Notes: generated from the sequence alone by a model not told the origin. Shown: positions 19,021-28,673, counted from the stretch's first letter. The stretch: 64,000 nucleotides of DNA from Duganella flavida (GCF_009857445.1 NZ_WWCN01000010.1:124001-188000); one strand, 5' to 3'. Translations and numbers: made by a program.

Positions 19021-19800
19021 ATGGGCCAACCATTGGTCTACGCGACTTACCCGGACCTCGCCGACAAGCGGGTCCTGATTACCGGTGGCGGCACCGGCAT
19101 CGGCGCCGGCATCGTGGACGCCTTCGTTCAACAAGGTGCGCAGGTGTTCTTCGTCGACATCGCGGCCGAAGCTTCGCAACAGCTGGCAGATAGCCTGAAA
19201 GGCGGCAAGCATGCACCGGTGTTCTTCCATTGCGACCTGACCGACCTCGATGCGCTGTCCAACGTGATCGCGCAAATCGAGAAAGACCATGGCGCGATTG
19301 AGATCCTGATCAACAACGCTGCCAACGATCACCGCCATCAAGTGCAGGATGTCACCGCCAAGTACTGGGACGACAGCCTGGCCGTCAACCTGCGCCACCA
19401 GTTCTTCTGCGCGCAGGCCGTGGCGCCGGGTATGAAGAAGGCCGGCGGCGGCGTGATCCTGAACTTCGGTTCGATCTCGTGGCACCTCGCATTGCCTGAG
19501 CTGACGCTGTACATGACTGCCAAAGCGGCCATCGAAGGGCTGACGCGCGGCCTGTCGCGTGACTTGGGCAAGGACGGCATCCGCGTCAACTGCGTAGTTC
19601 CGGGATCGGTGCTGACGCCACGCCAGAAGGCGCTGTGGCATGACGAAGAAGGCGGCCAGGCCATCCTCTCCGCACAGTGCTTGCCAGAGCCGGTCGAAAC
19701 CGAGGACATCGCCGCGATGGTGCTGTTCCTGTCGTCGAACAATGCGCGCCGCTGCTCCGGCCGCGATTATTTCGTAGACGCCGGATGGTATGGAGCATGA
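19021..19800 (+). CDS. xylB: D-xylose 1-dehydrogenase, SDR family
   Basis: Short-chain dehydrogenase of 259 residues oxidising D-xylose to xylonolactone with NAD(P). The cofactor loop reads GGGTGIGAG, then come NNAAND, the catalytic serine in NFGSISW and YMTAKAA (YxxxK). The start at 19021 is preferred to an in-frame codon at 18949 because GGAGAG lies about 8 bases upstream and it avoids overlap with xylX. The stop overlaps the start of xylC in ATGA. It belongs to the XylB type that initiates the Weimberg pathway; arabinose or galactose activity is possible. Confidence 0.88.
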   Translation: MGQPLVYATYPDLADKRVLITGGGTGIGAGIVDAFVQQGAQVFFVDIAAEASQQLADSLKGGKHAPVFFHCDLTDLDALSNVIAQIEKDHGAIEILINNAANDHRHQVQDVTAKYWDDSLAVNLRHQFFCAQAVAPGMKKAGGGVILNFGSISWHLALPELTLYMTAKAAIEGLTRGLSRDLGKDGIRVNCVVPGSVLTPRQKALWHDEEGGQAILSAQCLPEPVETEDIAAMVLFLSSNNARRCSGRDYFVDAGWYGA

Positions 19801-20672
19801 ACCTCTACCAGCCTGAGTGCATCTGGTCGCTGGGCGCGACCCTGGGTGAAGGCCCGGTATGGCACCCGGAAGACAAGGCGCTGTACTTCGTCGACATCAA
19901 GCAGCGCGCCATCCACCGTTGCGCAGAAGACGGCAGCCGCCGTCAAAGCTGGACGGTGCCGGCCGAAGTGGGCTTTGCCTTGCCGATGCACGGCGGCGAT
20001 TTCGTGTGCGGCCTGCCGGGCCGCATTGAACGCTTCTCGTTCGAGACCGGCGAGCTGACGACCATCCACGAGCTGGAATCGGACTTGCCGGGTAATCGCC
20101 TCAATGATGGCTACATCGATCGCCACGGTGCGCTGTGGTTCGGCTCCATGGATAACGCCGAAGTGGCGGCCAGCGGATCGTTATATCGTTTGAGTGGCAA
20201 TCAACGCATGCTGCGCATGGACAGTGGCTACATCATTACCAACGGTCCGTGCGTCAGCCCGGACGGCCGCACCTTCTATCACACCGACACGCTGGAAAAA
20301 ACCATCTACGCGTTCGATCTTGATGAAGAGGGCGAGCTGTCCAACAAGCGCGTGTTCGTGCGTATCGAAGGCAGCGGATACCCGGACGGCACGGCGGTGG
20401 ATGCCGACGGCGCGCTGTGGGTCGGCCTGTTCGCCGGTGGGCGCATCGAGCGTTATGCCGCATCGGGCGAATTGCTGGACACCGTATCGATGCCGTGTTC
20501 GAATATCACCAAGGTCACTTTCGGCGGCGAGGATTTGCGCACCGTGTTCGTGACCACGGCCCGCAAGGGTTTGACGGACGAAGAATTAAGCCGCGAGCCG
20601 CTGGCAGGGGGCGTATTCAGCTTCCGCGTGGCCTCGCCGGGACAACTGCAGCACTTGTATTTACCAGAATAG
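19797..20672 (+). CDS. xylC: Xylono-lactonase, SMP-30/gluconolactonase family
   Basis: Six-bladed propeller lactonase of 291 residues that hydrolyses xylonolactone to xylonate. Metal-site segments are readable: GEGPVWHPE near the N-terminus (Glu ligand), RLNDGYIDRHGALWFGSM (Asn ligand) and YPDGTAVDADGALWV (Asp ligand). The start at 19797 overlaps the xylB stop by four bases (ATGA), which implies translational coupling. It precedes xylD by 7 bases. Confidence 0.9.
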   Translation: MNLYQPECIWSLGATLGEGPVWHPEDKALYFVDIKQRAIHRCAEDGSRRQSWTVPAEVGFALPMHGGDFVCGLPGRIERFSFETGELTTIHELESDLPGNRLNDGYIDRHGALWFGSMDNAEVAASGSLYRLSGNQRMLRMDSGYIITNGPCVSPDGRTFYHTDTLEKTIYAFDLDEEGELSNKRVFVRIEGSGYPDGTAVDADGALWVGLFAGGRIERYAASGELLDTVSMPCSNITKVTFGGEDLRTVFVTTARKGLTDEELSREPLAGGVFSFRVASPGQLQHLYLPE

Positions 20673-20679
20673 GCACTTT

Positions 20680-22455
20680 ATGAGCACCCAATCGCGTCGC
20701 TACCGCTCGCAGGACTGGTTCGATAATCCGGACCACATCGATATGACCGCGCTGTATCTCGAGCGCTTCATGAACTATGGGATCACGCCGGAGGAACTGC
20801 GTTCCGGCCGTCCTATCATCGGCATCGCTCAATCGGGCAGCGATATCAGCCCGTGCAACCGCATCCACTTGGAATTGGCCAAGCGCGTACGTGACGGCAT
20901 CCGCGATGCGGGCGGCATTGCGATGGAATTCCCGCTGCATCCAATCTTCGAAAACTGCCGCCGTCCTACCGCTGCGATTGACCGCAACCTGGCGTATATG
21001 GGCCTGGTCGAAATCCTGCACGGCTACCCGATCGACGCGGTGGTGCTGACCACCGGCTGCGACAAGACCACGCCGTCGCAGCTGATGGCTGCAGCCACCA
21101 TCGACATTCCTGCCATCGTGCTGTCCGGCGGTCCGATGCTGGACGGCTGGCTCGATGGTGAGCTGGTAGGTTCCGGTTCGGCGATCTGGAAAGGCCGCAA
21201 GCAGCTGGCCGCAGGCAAAATCGATAACGAAAAGTTCCTGGAAATCGCTGCCGCCTCGGCGCCATCGGCGGGCCACTGCAACACCATGGGCACCGCATCG
21301 ACCATGAACGCCATCGCCGAAGCACTGGGCATGTCGCTGACCGGCTGCTCGGCGATTCCTGCGCCTTACCGCGAACGTGGCCAGATGGCTTACGAAACCG
21401 GTAAGCGCATCGTTGAAATGGCCAAGTTGGACCTGCGTCCGTCGCAAATCCTGAACCGCGATGCCTTCCTCGACGCGATTGTGGTCAACGCCGCCATTGG
21501 CGGATCGACCAACGCCCAGCAGCACATCGTCGCGATGGCGCGCCACGCTGGCGTGGAACTGAAGTCCACCGACTGGATGGAATACGGCCACAAAGTGCCG
21601 TTGCTGCTGAATATGCAGCCGTCCGGCAAATTCCTCGGCGAGCGGTTCCACCGCGCGGGCGGCGTGCCTGCCGTGATGTGGGAACTGGAGCAGCAGGGCA
21701 AACTGCGCTCCAACCGCCTCACCGTCACCGGCGCCACCATGAAAGAGAACCTGGTGAACCGCGAGACCAACGACCGCGAAGTGATTTACCCGTTCAATGC
21801 GCCGCTGAAGGAAGACGCAGGCTTCTTCGTCCTGAAGGGCAACCTGTTCGACTTTGCCATCATGAAGACCAGCGTGATTTCGCCGGAATTCCGCCAGCGC
21901 TACCTGAGCAAGCCCGGTCAGGAAAATGTGTTTGAATCACGCGCCATCGTGTTTGACGGTTCTGGCGATTACCACGACCGCATCAACGATCCGGCGCTGA
22001 ACATTGACGAGGACTGCATGCTGGTGATCCGTGGCGCAGGCCCGATTGGCTGGCCAGGTTCGGCGGAAGTCGTGAACATGCAACCGCCGGATGCGCTGAT
22101 CAAGCGCGGTGTGAACTGGTTGCCGACGCTGGGCGACGGCCGTCAGTCCGGCACCTCGGACAGCCCGTCGATCCTGAACGCCGCGCCGGAAAGCGCAGTC
22201 GGTGGTGGCCTGGCCTACATCCGCACTGGCGACACCGTCCGCGTGGACCTGAACCAAGGCAGCTGCAATATGCTGATCAGCGACGAGGAACTGGCCAAGC
22301 GCAAAGCCGAAGGCATTCCGCCGATACCAGCCAGCCAGACGCCGTGGCAGCAGCTGTATCGCTCCACCGTCGGCCAGATGGATACCGGCGCCTGCATGGA
22401 ACTGGCACTCGAATACAGGGGAGTGGGGCAGAATCTGGCGCGCCACAACCACTAA
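20680..22455 (+). CDS. xylD: D-xylonate dehydratase
   Basis: IlvD/Edd-family iron-sulfur dehydratase making 2-keto-3-deoxy-xylonate from xylonate. It has 591 residues, the same length as Caulobacter crescentus XylD, and shares long stretches with it, including the start region RSQDWFDNPDHIDMTALYLE and the ending ARHNH. Cluster cysteines are C59 (SDISPCN), C127 (TTGCDK) and C200 (AGHCNTMG). It is the third step of the Weimberg route and is placed in order after xylB and xylC. Confidence 0.96.
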   Translation: MSTQSRRYRSQDWFDNPDHIDMTALYLERFMNYGITPEELRSGRPIIGIAQSGSDISPCNRIHLELAKRVRDGIRDAGGIAMEFPLHPIFENCRRPTAAIDRNLAYMGLVEILHGYPIDAVVLTTGCDKTTPSQLMAAATIDIPAIVLSGGPMLDGWLDGELVGSGSAIWKGRKQLAAGKIDNEKFLEIAAASAPSAGHCNTMGTASTMNAIAEALGMSLTGCSAIPAPYRERGQMAYETGKRIVEMAKLDLRPSQILNRDAFLDAIVVNAAIGGSTNAQQHIVAMARHAGVELKSTDWMEYGHKVPLLLNMQPSGKFLGERFHRAGGVPAVMWELEQQGKLRSNRLTVTGATMKENLVNRETNDREVIYPFNAPLKEDAGFFVLKGNLFDFAIMKTSVISPEFRQRYLSKPGQENVFESRAIVFDGSGDYHDRINDPALNIDEDCMLVIRGAGPIGWPGSAEVVNMQPPDALIKRGVNWLPTLGDGRQSGTSDSPSILNAAPESAVGGGLAYIRTGDTVRVDLNQGSCNMLISDEELAKRKAEGIPPIPASQTPWQQLYRSTVGQMDTGACMELALEYRGVGQNLARHNH

Positions 22456-22483
22456 TATCAAAAAATAACAGGAGACGAAACAG

Positions 22484-23488
22484 ATGAAGAAGATTGTAGC
22501 CAGCGCCGTACTCGGCGCCATGATGGCACTGGCCGGCGGCAGCGCCATGGCCGACGCCAAGAACCCGAAGATCGGTTTCTCGATCGACGACCTGCGCCTG
22601 GAACGCTGGGCGCGCGACCGTGAGTACTTCACCGCAGAAGCGGAGAAGCTGGGCGCCAAGGTGTTTGTGCAGTCGGCTGACGCTAGCGAACAGCGTCAGA
22701 TCTCGCAGATCGAAAACCTGATCTCGCGCGGTGTGGACGTGCTGGTTATCGTTCCCTACAACGCCACGGTGCTGAACAACGCCGTGCGCGAAGCGAAGAA
22801 GGCCAAGATCAAAGTGGTGTCCTACGACCGCCTGATCCTGAACGCCGATATCGACGCCTACATCTCCTTCGACAACGCCAAGGTCGGCGAGCTGCAAGCC
22901 AGCAGCCTGGTGGCCATCAAGCCAAAGGGTAACTACTACCTGCTGGGCGGCGCGCCGACCGACAACAACGCCAAGGTGCTGCGCGAAGGCCAGCTGAAAG
23001 TGCTGCAACCGCTGATCGACAAGGGCGACATCAAAGTGGTGGGCAAGCAGTGGACCAAGGACTGGAGTGCGTCGGAAGCGCTGTCCATCGTGGAAAACGC
23101 GCTGACCGCCAACGGCAACAAGATCGACGCCGTGGTCGCATCCAACGACGCCACCGCCGGCGGTGCGATTCAAGCGCTGGCTGCACAAAAGCTGGCCGGA
23201 AAAGTGCCGGTCTCCGGCCAGGATGCCGACCTCGCCGCCGTCAAGCGCGTGATCGCCGGAACGCAGGCCATGACCGTCTACAAACCGCTCAAAATAATCG
23301 CTACCGAAGCGGCGCGCCTGTCGGTGAAGTTGGTGCGCAACGAAGCGCCGGCCTTCAATGCCAGCTACCCGAACGGCATGAAGAACGTCAGCACGCTGCT
23401 GCTGGCGCCGATCGCGCTGACCAAGGCGAATGTCAACGTACTGTCTGACGACGGCTTTTACACCAAGGCCCAGCTGAGCGCCAACTAA
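22484..23488 (+). CDS. xylF: D-xylose ABC transporter substrate-binding protein
   Basis: Periplasmic sugar-binding protein of 334 residues with signal peptide ending SAMADA. The sequence follows the XylF pattern: IGFSIDDLRLERW, QSADASEQRQISQIENLI, VSYDRLI and VSGQDADLAAVKRVIAGTQ. AGGAGA lies about 9 bases before the start. It supplies the XylGH importer encoded immediately downstream. Its presence shows that free xylose is imported, which fits periplasmic cleavage of xylo-oligomers by the GH43 and GH3 enzymes. Confidence 0.95.
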   Translation: MKKIVASAVLGAMMALAGGSAMADAKNPKIGFSIDDLRLERWARDREYFTAEAEKLGAKVFVQSADASEQRQISQIENLISRGVDVLVIVPYNATVLNNAVREAKKAKIKVVSYDRLILNADIDAYISFDNAKVGELQASSLVAIKPKGNYYLLGGAPTDNNAKVLREGQLKVLQPLIDKGDIKVVGKQWTKDWSASEALSIVENALTANGNKIDAVVASNDATAGGAIQALAAQKLAGKVPVSGQDADLAAVKRVIAGTQAMTVYKPLKIIATEAARLSVKLVRNEAPAFNASYPNGMKNVSTLLLAPIALTKANVNVLSDDGFYTKAQLSAN

Positions 23489-23497
23489 GGAATCAGC

Positions 23498-25024
23498 ATG
23501 GCCGAATATCTTCTGGAAATGCGCAACATCGTCAAGGAGTTTGGCGGTGTGCGCGCTTTGAACGGCATCGACATCAAGCTCAAAGCCGGCGAGTGCGCTG
23601 GTTTGTGCGGCGAGAACGGCGCCGGCAAGTCGACGTTAATGAAAGTGCTGTCCGCCGTGTACCCGTACGGTACCTGGGACGGCGAGATTGTCTGGGATGG
23701 CAAGCCGCTGCAGGCGCAGTCGATCCGTGAGACCGAGGCGGCCGGCATCGTCATCATTCACCAGGAACTGATGCTGGTGCCTGAATTGTCGGTGGCGGAG
23801 AACATCTTCCTCGGTAACGAGATCACGCTGCCGGGCGGCCGCATGGACTACGCGGCCATGAACCGTCGCGCCGAGGAGCTGCTGAAAGAGCTGAACATCA
23901 ACGATGTGAACGTGGTGCTGCCGGTGAAGCAGTACGGCGGCGGCCACCAGCAGCTGATCGAGATCGCCAAGGCGCTCAATAAAAATGCGCGCCTGCTGAT
24001 TCTCGACGAGCCTTCGTCTTCGCTGACCGCGTCCGAGATCAAGGTGCTGTTGGCGATTATCCATTCGCTTAAAGCCAAGGGCGTTACCTGCGTCTACATC
24101 TCGCACAAGCTGGATGAAGTGGCGGACATTTGCGACACCATCGTGACCATCCGCGACGGCCAGCATATCGCCACCACGCCGATGTCGGAGATGAATATCG
24201 ACCGCATCATCGCACAAATGGTGGGCCGCGAGATGACGCAGTTGTACCCACAGCGCGAGCATACGCCGGGCGAGGTGGTTTTCGAAGCCCGTAACGTGAC
24301 CTGCTACGACGCCGATAATCCTGAGCGCAAGCGCGTGGACAATATCTCGTTCAAGCTGCGCAAGGGCGAGGTGCTGGGCATTGCAGGACTGGTTGGCGCG
24401 GGCCGCACGGAGCTGGTATCCGCCATCTTCGGCGCGTATCCGGGACCGAGCGAGGCGGAGGTGTATCTCAACGGCGTCAAGCTCGATACCAGCACGCCGG
24501 TCAAGGCCATCCGCAACGGCCTGGCGATGGTGCCGGAAGACCGTAAGCATCACGGCATTGTGCCGGACCTGGGCGTGGGTCACAATATGACGCTGGCGGT
24601 GCTGAAGGATTTCGCACGCGCCACGCGCATCGACCAGGAAGCCGAGCTGGCAACCATCCGCCAGGAGATCAAGAGCGTCAAGCTGAAAACTTCCAGCCCG
24701 TTCCTGCCGATTACCGGCCTGTCCGGCGGTAACCAGCAAAAGGCGGTGCTGTCCAAGATGCTGCTGACCAAACCGAAAATCCTGATTCTCGATGAACCGA
24801 CGCGCGGTGTGGACGTCGGCGCCAAGTTCGAGATCTACCAGCTGATTTTCAATCTGGCGAAACAGGGCATGTCGATCATTATGGTGTCGTCGGAACTGGC
24901 CGAAGTGCTGGGCATTTCGGACCGCGTGCTGGTGATCGGCGAGGGCAAACTGCGCGGCGATTTCGTCAACGATAACCTGAGCCAGGAAACCGTGCTGGCT
25001 GCGGCGCTGGATCAAGCGCACTGA
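23498..25024 (+). CDS. xylG: D-xylose ABC transporter ATP-binding protein
   Basis: Double ATPase of a sugar importer, 508 residues. The first half has Walker A GENGAGKST (about 38-46), a GGGHQQLIEIAKAL signature region and LLILDEPSSSL. The second half has a degenerate P-loop (GLVGAGRTE), signature LSGGNQQKAVL and ILILDEPTRGVDVG. This asymmetry is normal for the monosaccharide (CUT2) family. It starts 9 bases after xylF and ends 14 bases before xylH. Confidence 0.95.
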   Translation: MAEYLLEMRNIVKEFGGVRALNGIDIKLKAGECAGLCGENGAGKSTLMKVLSAVYPYGTWDGEIVWDGKPLQAQSIRETEAAGIVIIHQELMLVPELSVAENIFLGNEITLPGGRMDYAAMNRRAEELLKELNINDVNVVLPVKQYGGGHQQLIEIAKALNKNARLLILDEPSSSLTASEIKVLLAIIHSLKAKGVTCVYISHKLDEVADICDTIVTIRDGQHIATTPMSEMNIDRIIAQMVGREMTQLYPQREHTPGEVVFEARNVTCYDADNPERKRVDNISFKLRKGEVLGIAGLVGAGRTELVSAIFGAYPGPSEAEVYLNGVKLDTSTPVKAIRNGLAMVPEDRKHHGIVPDLGVGHNMTLAVLKDFARATRIDQEAELATIRQEIKSVKLKTSSPFLPITGLSGGNQQKAVLSKMLLTKPKILILDEPTRGVDVGAKFEIYQLIFNLAKQGMSIIMVSSELAEVLGISDRVLVIGEGKLRGDFVNDNLSQETVLAAALDQAH

Positions 25025-25038
25025 TTTTAGGACTACTC

Positions 25039-26178
25039 ATGAAAAGTAATTTGAAACAGCTGTTCACGCAGTACAAGATGCTGGCCTTGCTGATTGCGGT
25101 CGCATTGATCTGGGCTTTCTTTAGCTATCACACCGAGGGTGGCTTCGTCACGCCTCGTAACCTGTCGAACCTGATGCGCCAGATGGCGATTACCGGCATC
25201 GTCGCTTGCGGCATGTCGCTGGTGATTATCGCCGGTGAGATTGATTTGTCGGTTGGTTCGCTGCTTGGCCTGCTGGGCGGCGTGGCTGCGGTGCTGGATG
25301 TCACGCACCATTTGCCGCTGCCACTCACGCTGGTTGTGGTACTGGTGGTGGGTCTGGCGATAGGCCTGTTCAACGGTTACCTGACTGCGTATCTAGGCAT
25401 TCCATCGTTCATCGTTGGCCTGGGTGGCATGCTGGCCTATCGCGGCATCGTGCTGGGCGTGACCGGTGGCACCACCATCGCACCGGTATCGGACGATATG
25501 GTCTACATCGGTCAGGCCTATCTGTCGCCGACGCTGGGCATTGCGCTGGGCTTCCTGTTGTTCCTGGTGGCCGTGTACCTGATCTTCGCGCAGCGCCGCA
25601 GCCGCGCAACACACGCGCTGGAAGTGGCGCCGGTGTGGCGTGACGCCGCCAAGCTGGCCGGCCTGGGCGTGGTACTGGCGGCTTTCGTGGTCACCTTCAA
25701 TTCGTATGAGGGCATTCCGCTGCCGGTGCTGCTGCTCCTGGCGCTGCTGGGTATATTCAGCTACGTCACCACGCAGACCGTGTTTGGCCGCCGGGTGTAC
25801 TCGGTCGGTTCGAATATGGAGGCGACCCGCCTGTCCGGCATCAACGTCAAATCGATCAAGCTGTGGATCTTCGGGATCATGGGCCTGATGTGCGCATTGG
25901 CTGGCTTGGTGAATACCGCACGTTTGGCTGCAGGTTCGCCATCGGCTGGTACTTCAGGCGAACTGGATGCGATTGCGGCGTGCTTCATCGGCGGCACCTC
26001 GATGCGCGGCGGTTCGGGCACCGTTCACGGTGCGCTGATCGGCGCGCTGGTGATGGCGTCGCTGGATAACGGCATGTCGATGCTGGACGTGGACACGTAC
26101 TGGCAAATGATCGTCAAGGGCGCGATTTTGACGCTCGCTGTCTGGGTGGACGTCAGCACCCGTGCAGGCAAACGATAA
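25039..26178 (+). CDS. xylH: D-xylose ABC transporter permease
   Basis: Inner-membrane permease of 379 residues, hydrophobic throughout with about ten predicted membrane helices. It shows the CUT2 permease motifs GEIDLSVGSLLGL and IAACFIGGTSMRGGSGTVHGA, as well as GRRVYSVGSNMEATRLSGI. It forms the channel for XylF/XylG. A 30-base gap with a strong ribosome-binding site leads to the GH3 gene. Confidence 0.95.
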   Translation: MKSNLKQLFTQYKMLALLIAVALIWAFFSYHTEGGFVTPRNLSNLMRQMAITGIVACGMSLVIIAGEIDLSVGSLLGLLGGVAAVLDVTHHLPLPLTLVVVLVVGLAIGLFNGYLTAYLGIPSFIVGLGGMLAYRGIVLGVTGGTTIAPVSDDMVYIGQAYLSPTLGIALGFLLFLVAVYLIFAQRRSRATHALEVAPVWRDAAKLAGLGVVLAAFVVTFNSYEGIPLPVLLLLALLGIFSYVTTQTVFGRRVYSVGSNMEATRLSGINVKSIKLWIFGIMGLMCALAGLVNTARLAAGSPSAGTSGELDAIAACFIGGTSMRGGSGTVHGALIGALVMASLDNGMSMLDVDTYWQMIVKGAILTLAVWVDVSTRAGKR

Positions 26179-26208
26179 AACAAAATAAATCCAAGGAGGA
26201 GACAACGC

Positions 26209-28584
26209 ATGACCAATCACCGTAGGCAGTTCCTTACTTCCGTGTCCGGCCTGGCCGGGATGACCGTGCTGCCGGCGTTTGCCGCCACCGCGCAAGCGCC
26301 GTACAAGAATGCGTCGCTGCCGCTCGAAAAGCGCGTCGACGACCTGCTGGGCCGCATGACGCTGGAAGAAAAGATCGCACAGATGCAGTGCACCTGGCAG
26401 GCGAAGACCGAGATGCAGGACGCCAAAGGCGAGTTCTCGGCGTCCAAGGCGCAGAAGGCTTATCCGAACGGTTTGGGTATGATCGCCCGTCCGTCGGACC
26501 GCCAGCTGGGACAGGCCGCAGGCGCGGGCGACACCGGTGCGCAGAAGAACCGCAATGCGCTGGAAACCGCTACCTACGTCAACGCCATCCAGAAATGGGC
26601 GGTGGAACAGACCCGCCTCGGCATCCCGCTGTTCATGCACGAAGAAGCGCTGCATGGCTACGTGGCGCCGGATGCGACCTGCTTCCCGCAGGCGATTGGT
26701 ATTGCGTCGTCGTTCGATACGGATTTGACCACCAGGATTTTCAGCGTGGCCGCACGTGAGATGCGCGCACGCGGCGCCAACCTGGCGCTGGCGCCGGTGG
26801 TGGACGTGGCGCGTGAACCGCGCTGGGGACGTATCGAGGAAACCTACGGTGAAGATCCGCATGTCTGCGGCGAGATGGGCAAGGCGGCGATTCTTGGTTT
26901 CGCCGGCACCAGCCCCAAGCTGGCCAAGGACAAAGTGTTCGTCACGCTGAAGCACATGACGGGCCACGGCCAACCGGAAAGCGGCACCAACATCGGCCCT
27001 GCGGAAGTCAGCGAACGCACGTTGCGCGAGGAGTTCTTCCCGCCGTTTGAAAAAGCGATCAAGGAAGCGAATGTGGGTTGCGTTATGCCGTCGTATAACG
27101 AGATTGGCGGTGTGCCGTCGCACGCCAACCACTGGCTACTGCACAAAGTGCTGCGCGAAGAGTGGGGCTTCAAAGGCATCACGGTGTCGGACTATTTCGG
27201 CATCAATGAACTGATTACGCGCCACAAGCTGGCGGCGACGCCGAAGGAAGCGGCCTACCGCGCCATCAAGGCAGGCGTGGATGTGGAAACGCCGGACGGT
27301 TTGGCCTACAAGGAGTTGGGTGCGCTGGTGAAGGAGAAGCGCATCTCCGAAAAAGAGATCGACGTCGTGGTGCGTCGCATCCTGACCATGAAATTCCAAT
27401 CCGGCTTGTTCGAGCAGCCGTATGTGGATGCCAATGCGGCTGACGGCCTGACCGCTGCGCCGGACGCTGTCGCGCTAGCCCGCGTGGCCGCGACGCGCAC
27501 GCCGGTGCTGCTGAAGAACGACAAAGGCCTGCTGCCGCTGGACGGCAAGAAGGTCGGCAAACTACTGCTGATCGGCACCCACGCCAAGGACACGCCGATA
27601 GGCGGCTACTCGGATATTCCGCGTCATGTGGTGTCGATTCACGATGGCCTGGAAGCTGAGGCCAAGGCGCAGGGCTTCTCGCTGTCGTACTCGGAAGGCG
27701 TACGCATTACCGAGAGCCGCGTGTGGGGCTCGGACGAAATCAAATTCGTGTCGCCGGAAGTGAATGCAAAGCTGATCGCCGATGCGGTGGAAGCGGCCAA
27801 GTCGGCCGACACCATCATCATGGTGTTGGGCGATAACGAGCAGACCAGCCGTGAGGCGTGGGCCGATAATCACCTCGGTGACCGTGATTCGCTGGACCTG
27901 ATGGGCCAGCAGAATGATTTGGCGCGCGCCATCTTCGCACTGGGAAAACCGACTGTGGTGTTCCTGCTGAATGGCCGTCCGCTGTCGGTCAACCTGCTGG
28001 CCGAGAAGGCTGACGCCATCATCGAAGGCTGGTACATGGGTCAGGAAACCGGCCACGCTGCGGCCGACCTGCTGTTCGGCCGCGCCAACCCGGGCGGCAA
28101 GTTGCCGGTGTCGATTGCGCGTAGTGTCGGCCAGCTGCCGATTTTCTATAACCACAAACCTTCGGCGCGCCGTGGTTATATCGATGGTTCGACCAAGCCG
28201 CTGTATCCATTTGGCTTCGGCTTGAGCTACACCACGTTTGCGATTTCCGAACCGCGACTGGCCAAGGCCACCATCGGCGTGAACGAATCGACCAAGGTGG
28301 AAGTGGATGTGACCAACACTGGCAAGCGTACGGGCGATGAAGTGGTGCAGATCTATATCCGCGACGATGTAAGTTCGGTCACGCGTCCGGTGCTGGAGCT
28401 GAAGGCGTTCAAGCGCGTTACGCTGCAGCCGGGTGAGAAGCGCACGCTGAGCTTTGATATCAAACCGTCGGACCTGTGGTTCTACAACACCGAGATGAAG
28501 CGCGTGGTGGAGCCGGGCAGTTTCACCATTCACGCCGGTCCGGATAGCGTGAACCTTAAATCGACTAAGCTGATGGTCAGCTAA
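26209..28584 (+). CDS. GH3 beta-xylosidase/beta-glucosidase, Tat-type signal
   Basis: Retaining exo-glycosidase of 791 residues. The N-terminus MTNHRRQFLTSVSGLAG is a twin-arginine signal. The GH3 N-domain contains FMHEEALHG and KHMTGHGQPESGTN, with nucleophile D328 in ITVSDYFG; the C-domain carries GDNEQTSREAW; a fibronectin-III-like domain ends the protein. AAGGAGGAGA provides a strong ribosome-binding site. As the last gene of the xylose operon it most likely frees xylose from xylobiose or short oligomers in the periplasm; beta-glucosidase activity is possible because GH3 specificity is hard to read from sequence. Confidence 0.92.
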   Translation: MTNHRRQFLTSVSGLAGMTVLPAFAATAQAPYKNASLPLEKRVDDLLGRMTLEEKIAQMQCTWQAKTEMQDAKGEFSASKAQKAYPNGLGMIARPSDRQLGQAAGAGDTGAQKNRNALETATYVNAIQKWAVEQTRLGIPLFMHEEALHGYVAPDATCFPQAIGIASSFDTDLTTRIFSVAAREMRARGANLALAPVVDVAREPRWGRIEETYGEDPHVCGEMGKAAILGFAGTSPKLAKDKVFVTLKHMTGHGQPESGTNIGPAEVSERTLREEFFPPFEKAIKEANVGCVMPSYNEIGGVPSHANHWLLHKVLREEWGFKGITVSDYFGINELITRHKLAATPKEAAYRAIKAGVDVETPDGLAYKELGALVKEKRISEKEIDVVVRRILTMKFQSGLFEQPYVDANAADGLTAAPDAVALARVAATRTPVLLKNDKGLLPLDGKKVGKLLLIGTHAKDTPIGGYSDIPRHVVSIHDGLEAEAKAQGFSLSYSEGVRITESRVWGSDEIKFVSPEVNAKLIADAVEAAKSADTIIMVLGDNEQTSREAWADNHLGDRDSLDLMGQQNDLARAIFALGKPTVVFLLNGRPLSVNLLAEKADAIIEGWYMGQETGHAAADLLFGRANPGGKLPVSIARSVGQLPIFYNHKPSARRGYIDGSTKPLYPFGFGLSYTTFAISEPRLAKATIGVNESTKVEVDVTNTGKRTGDEVVQIYIRDDVSSVTRPVLELKAFKRVTLQPGEKRTLSFDIKPSDLWFYNTEMKRVVEPGSFTIHAGPDSVNLKSTKLMVS

Positions 28585-28619
28585 GAAGTGTGCTGCGCCT
28601 AGTCCCAACGCTGTAAAAT

Positions 28620-28656
28620 CGCCGCAACGGCAGTCATTCTGGCTGCCGTTGCGGCG
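28620..28656. terminator. Perfect 14-bp hairpin after the xylose operon
   Basis: CGCCGCAACGGCAG (28620-28633) pairs perfectly with CTGCCGTTGCGGCG (28643-28656) around a 9-base loop. It lies 35 bases after the GH3 stop and 17 bases before the VOC gene start. No U-tract follows, so it may be a rho-assisted terminator, an mRNA 3' end stabiliser, or a leader element of the VOC gene. Confidence 0.5.
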
Positions 28657-28673
28657 AACAGAGGAGAGGGACG

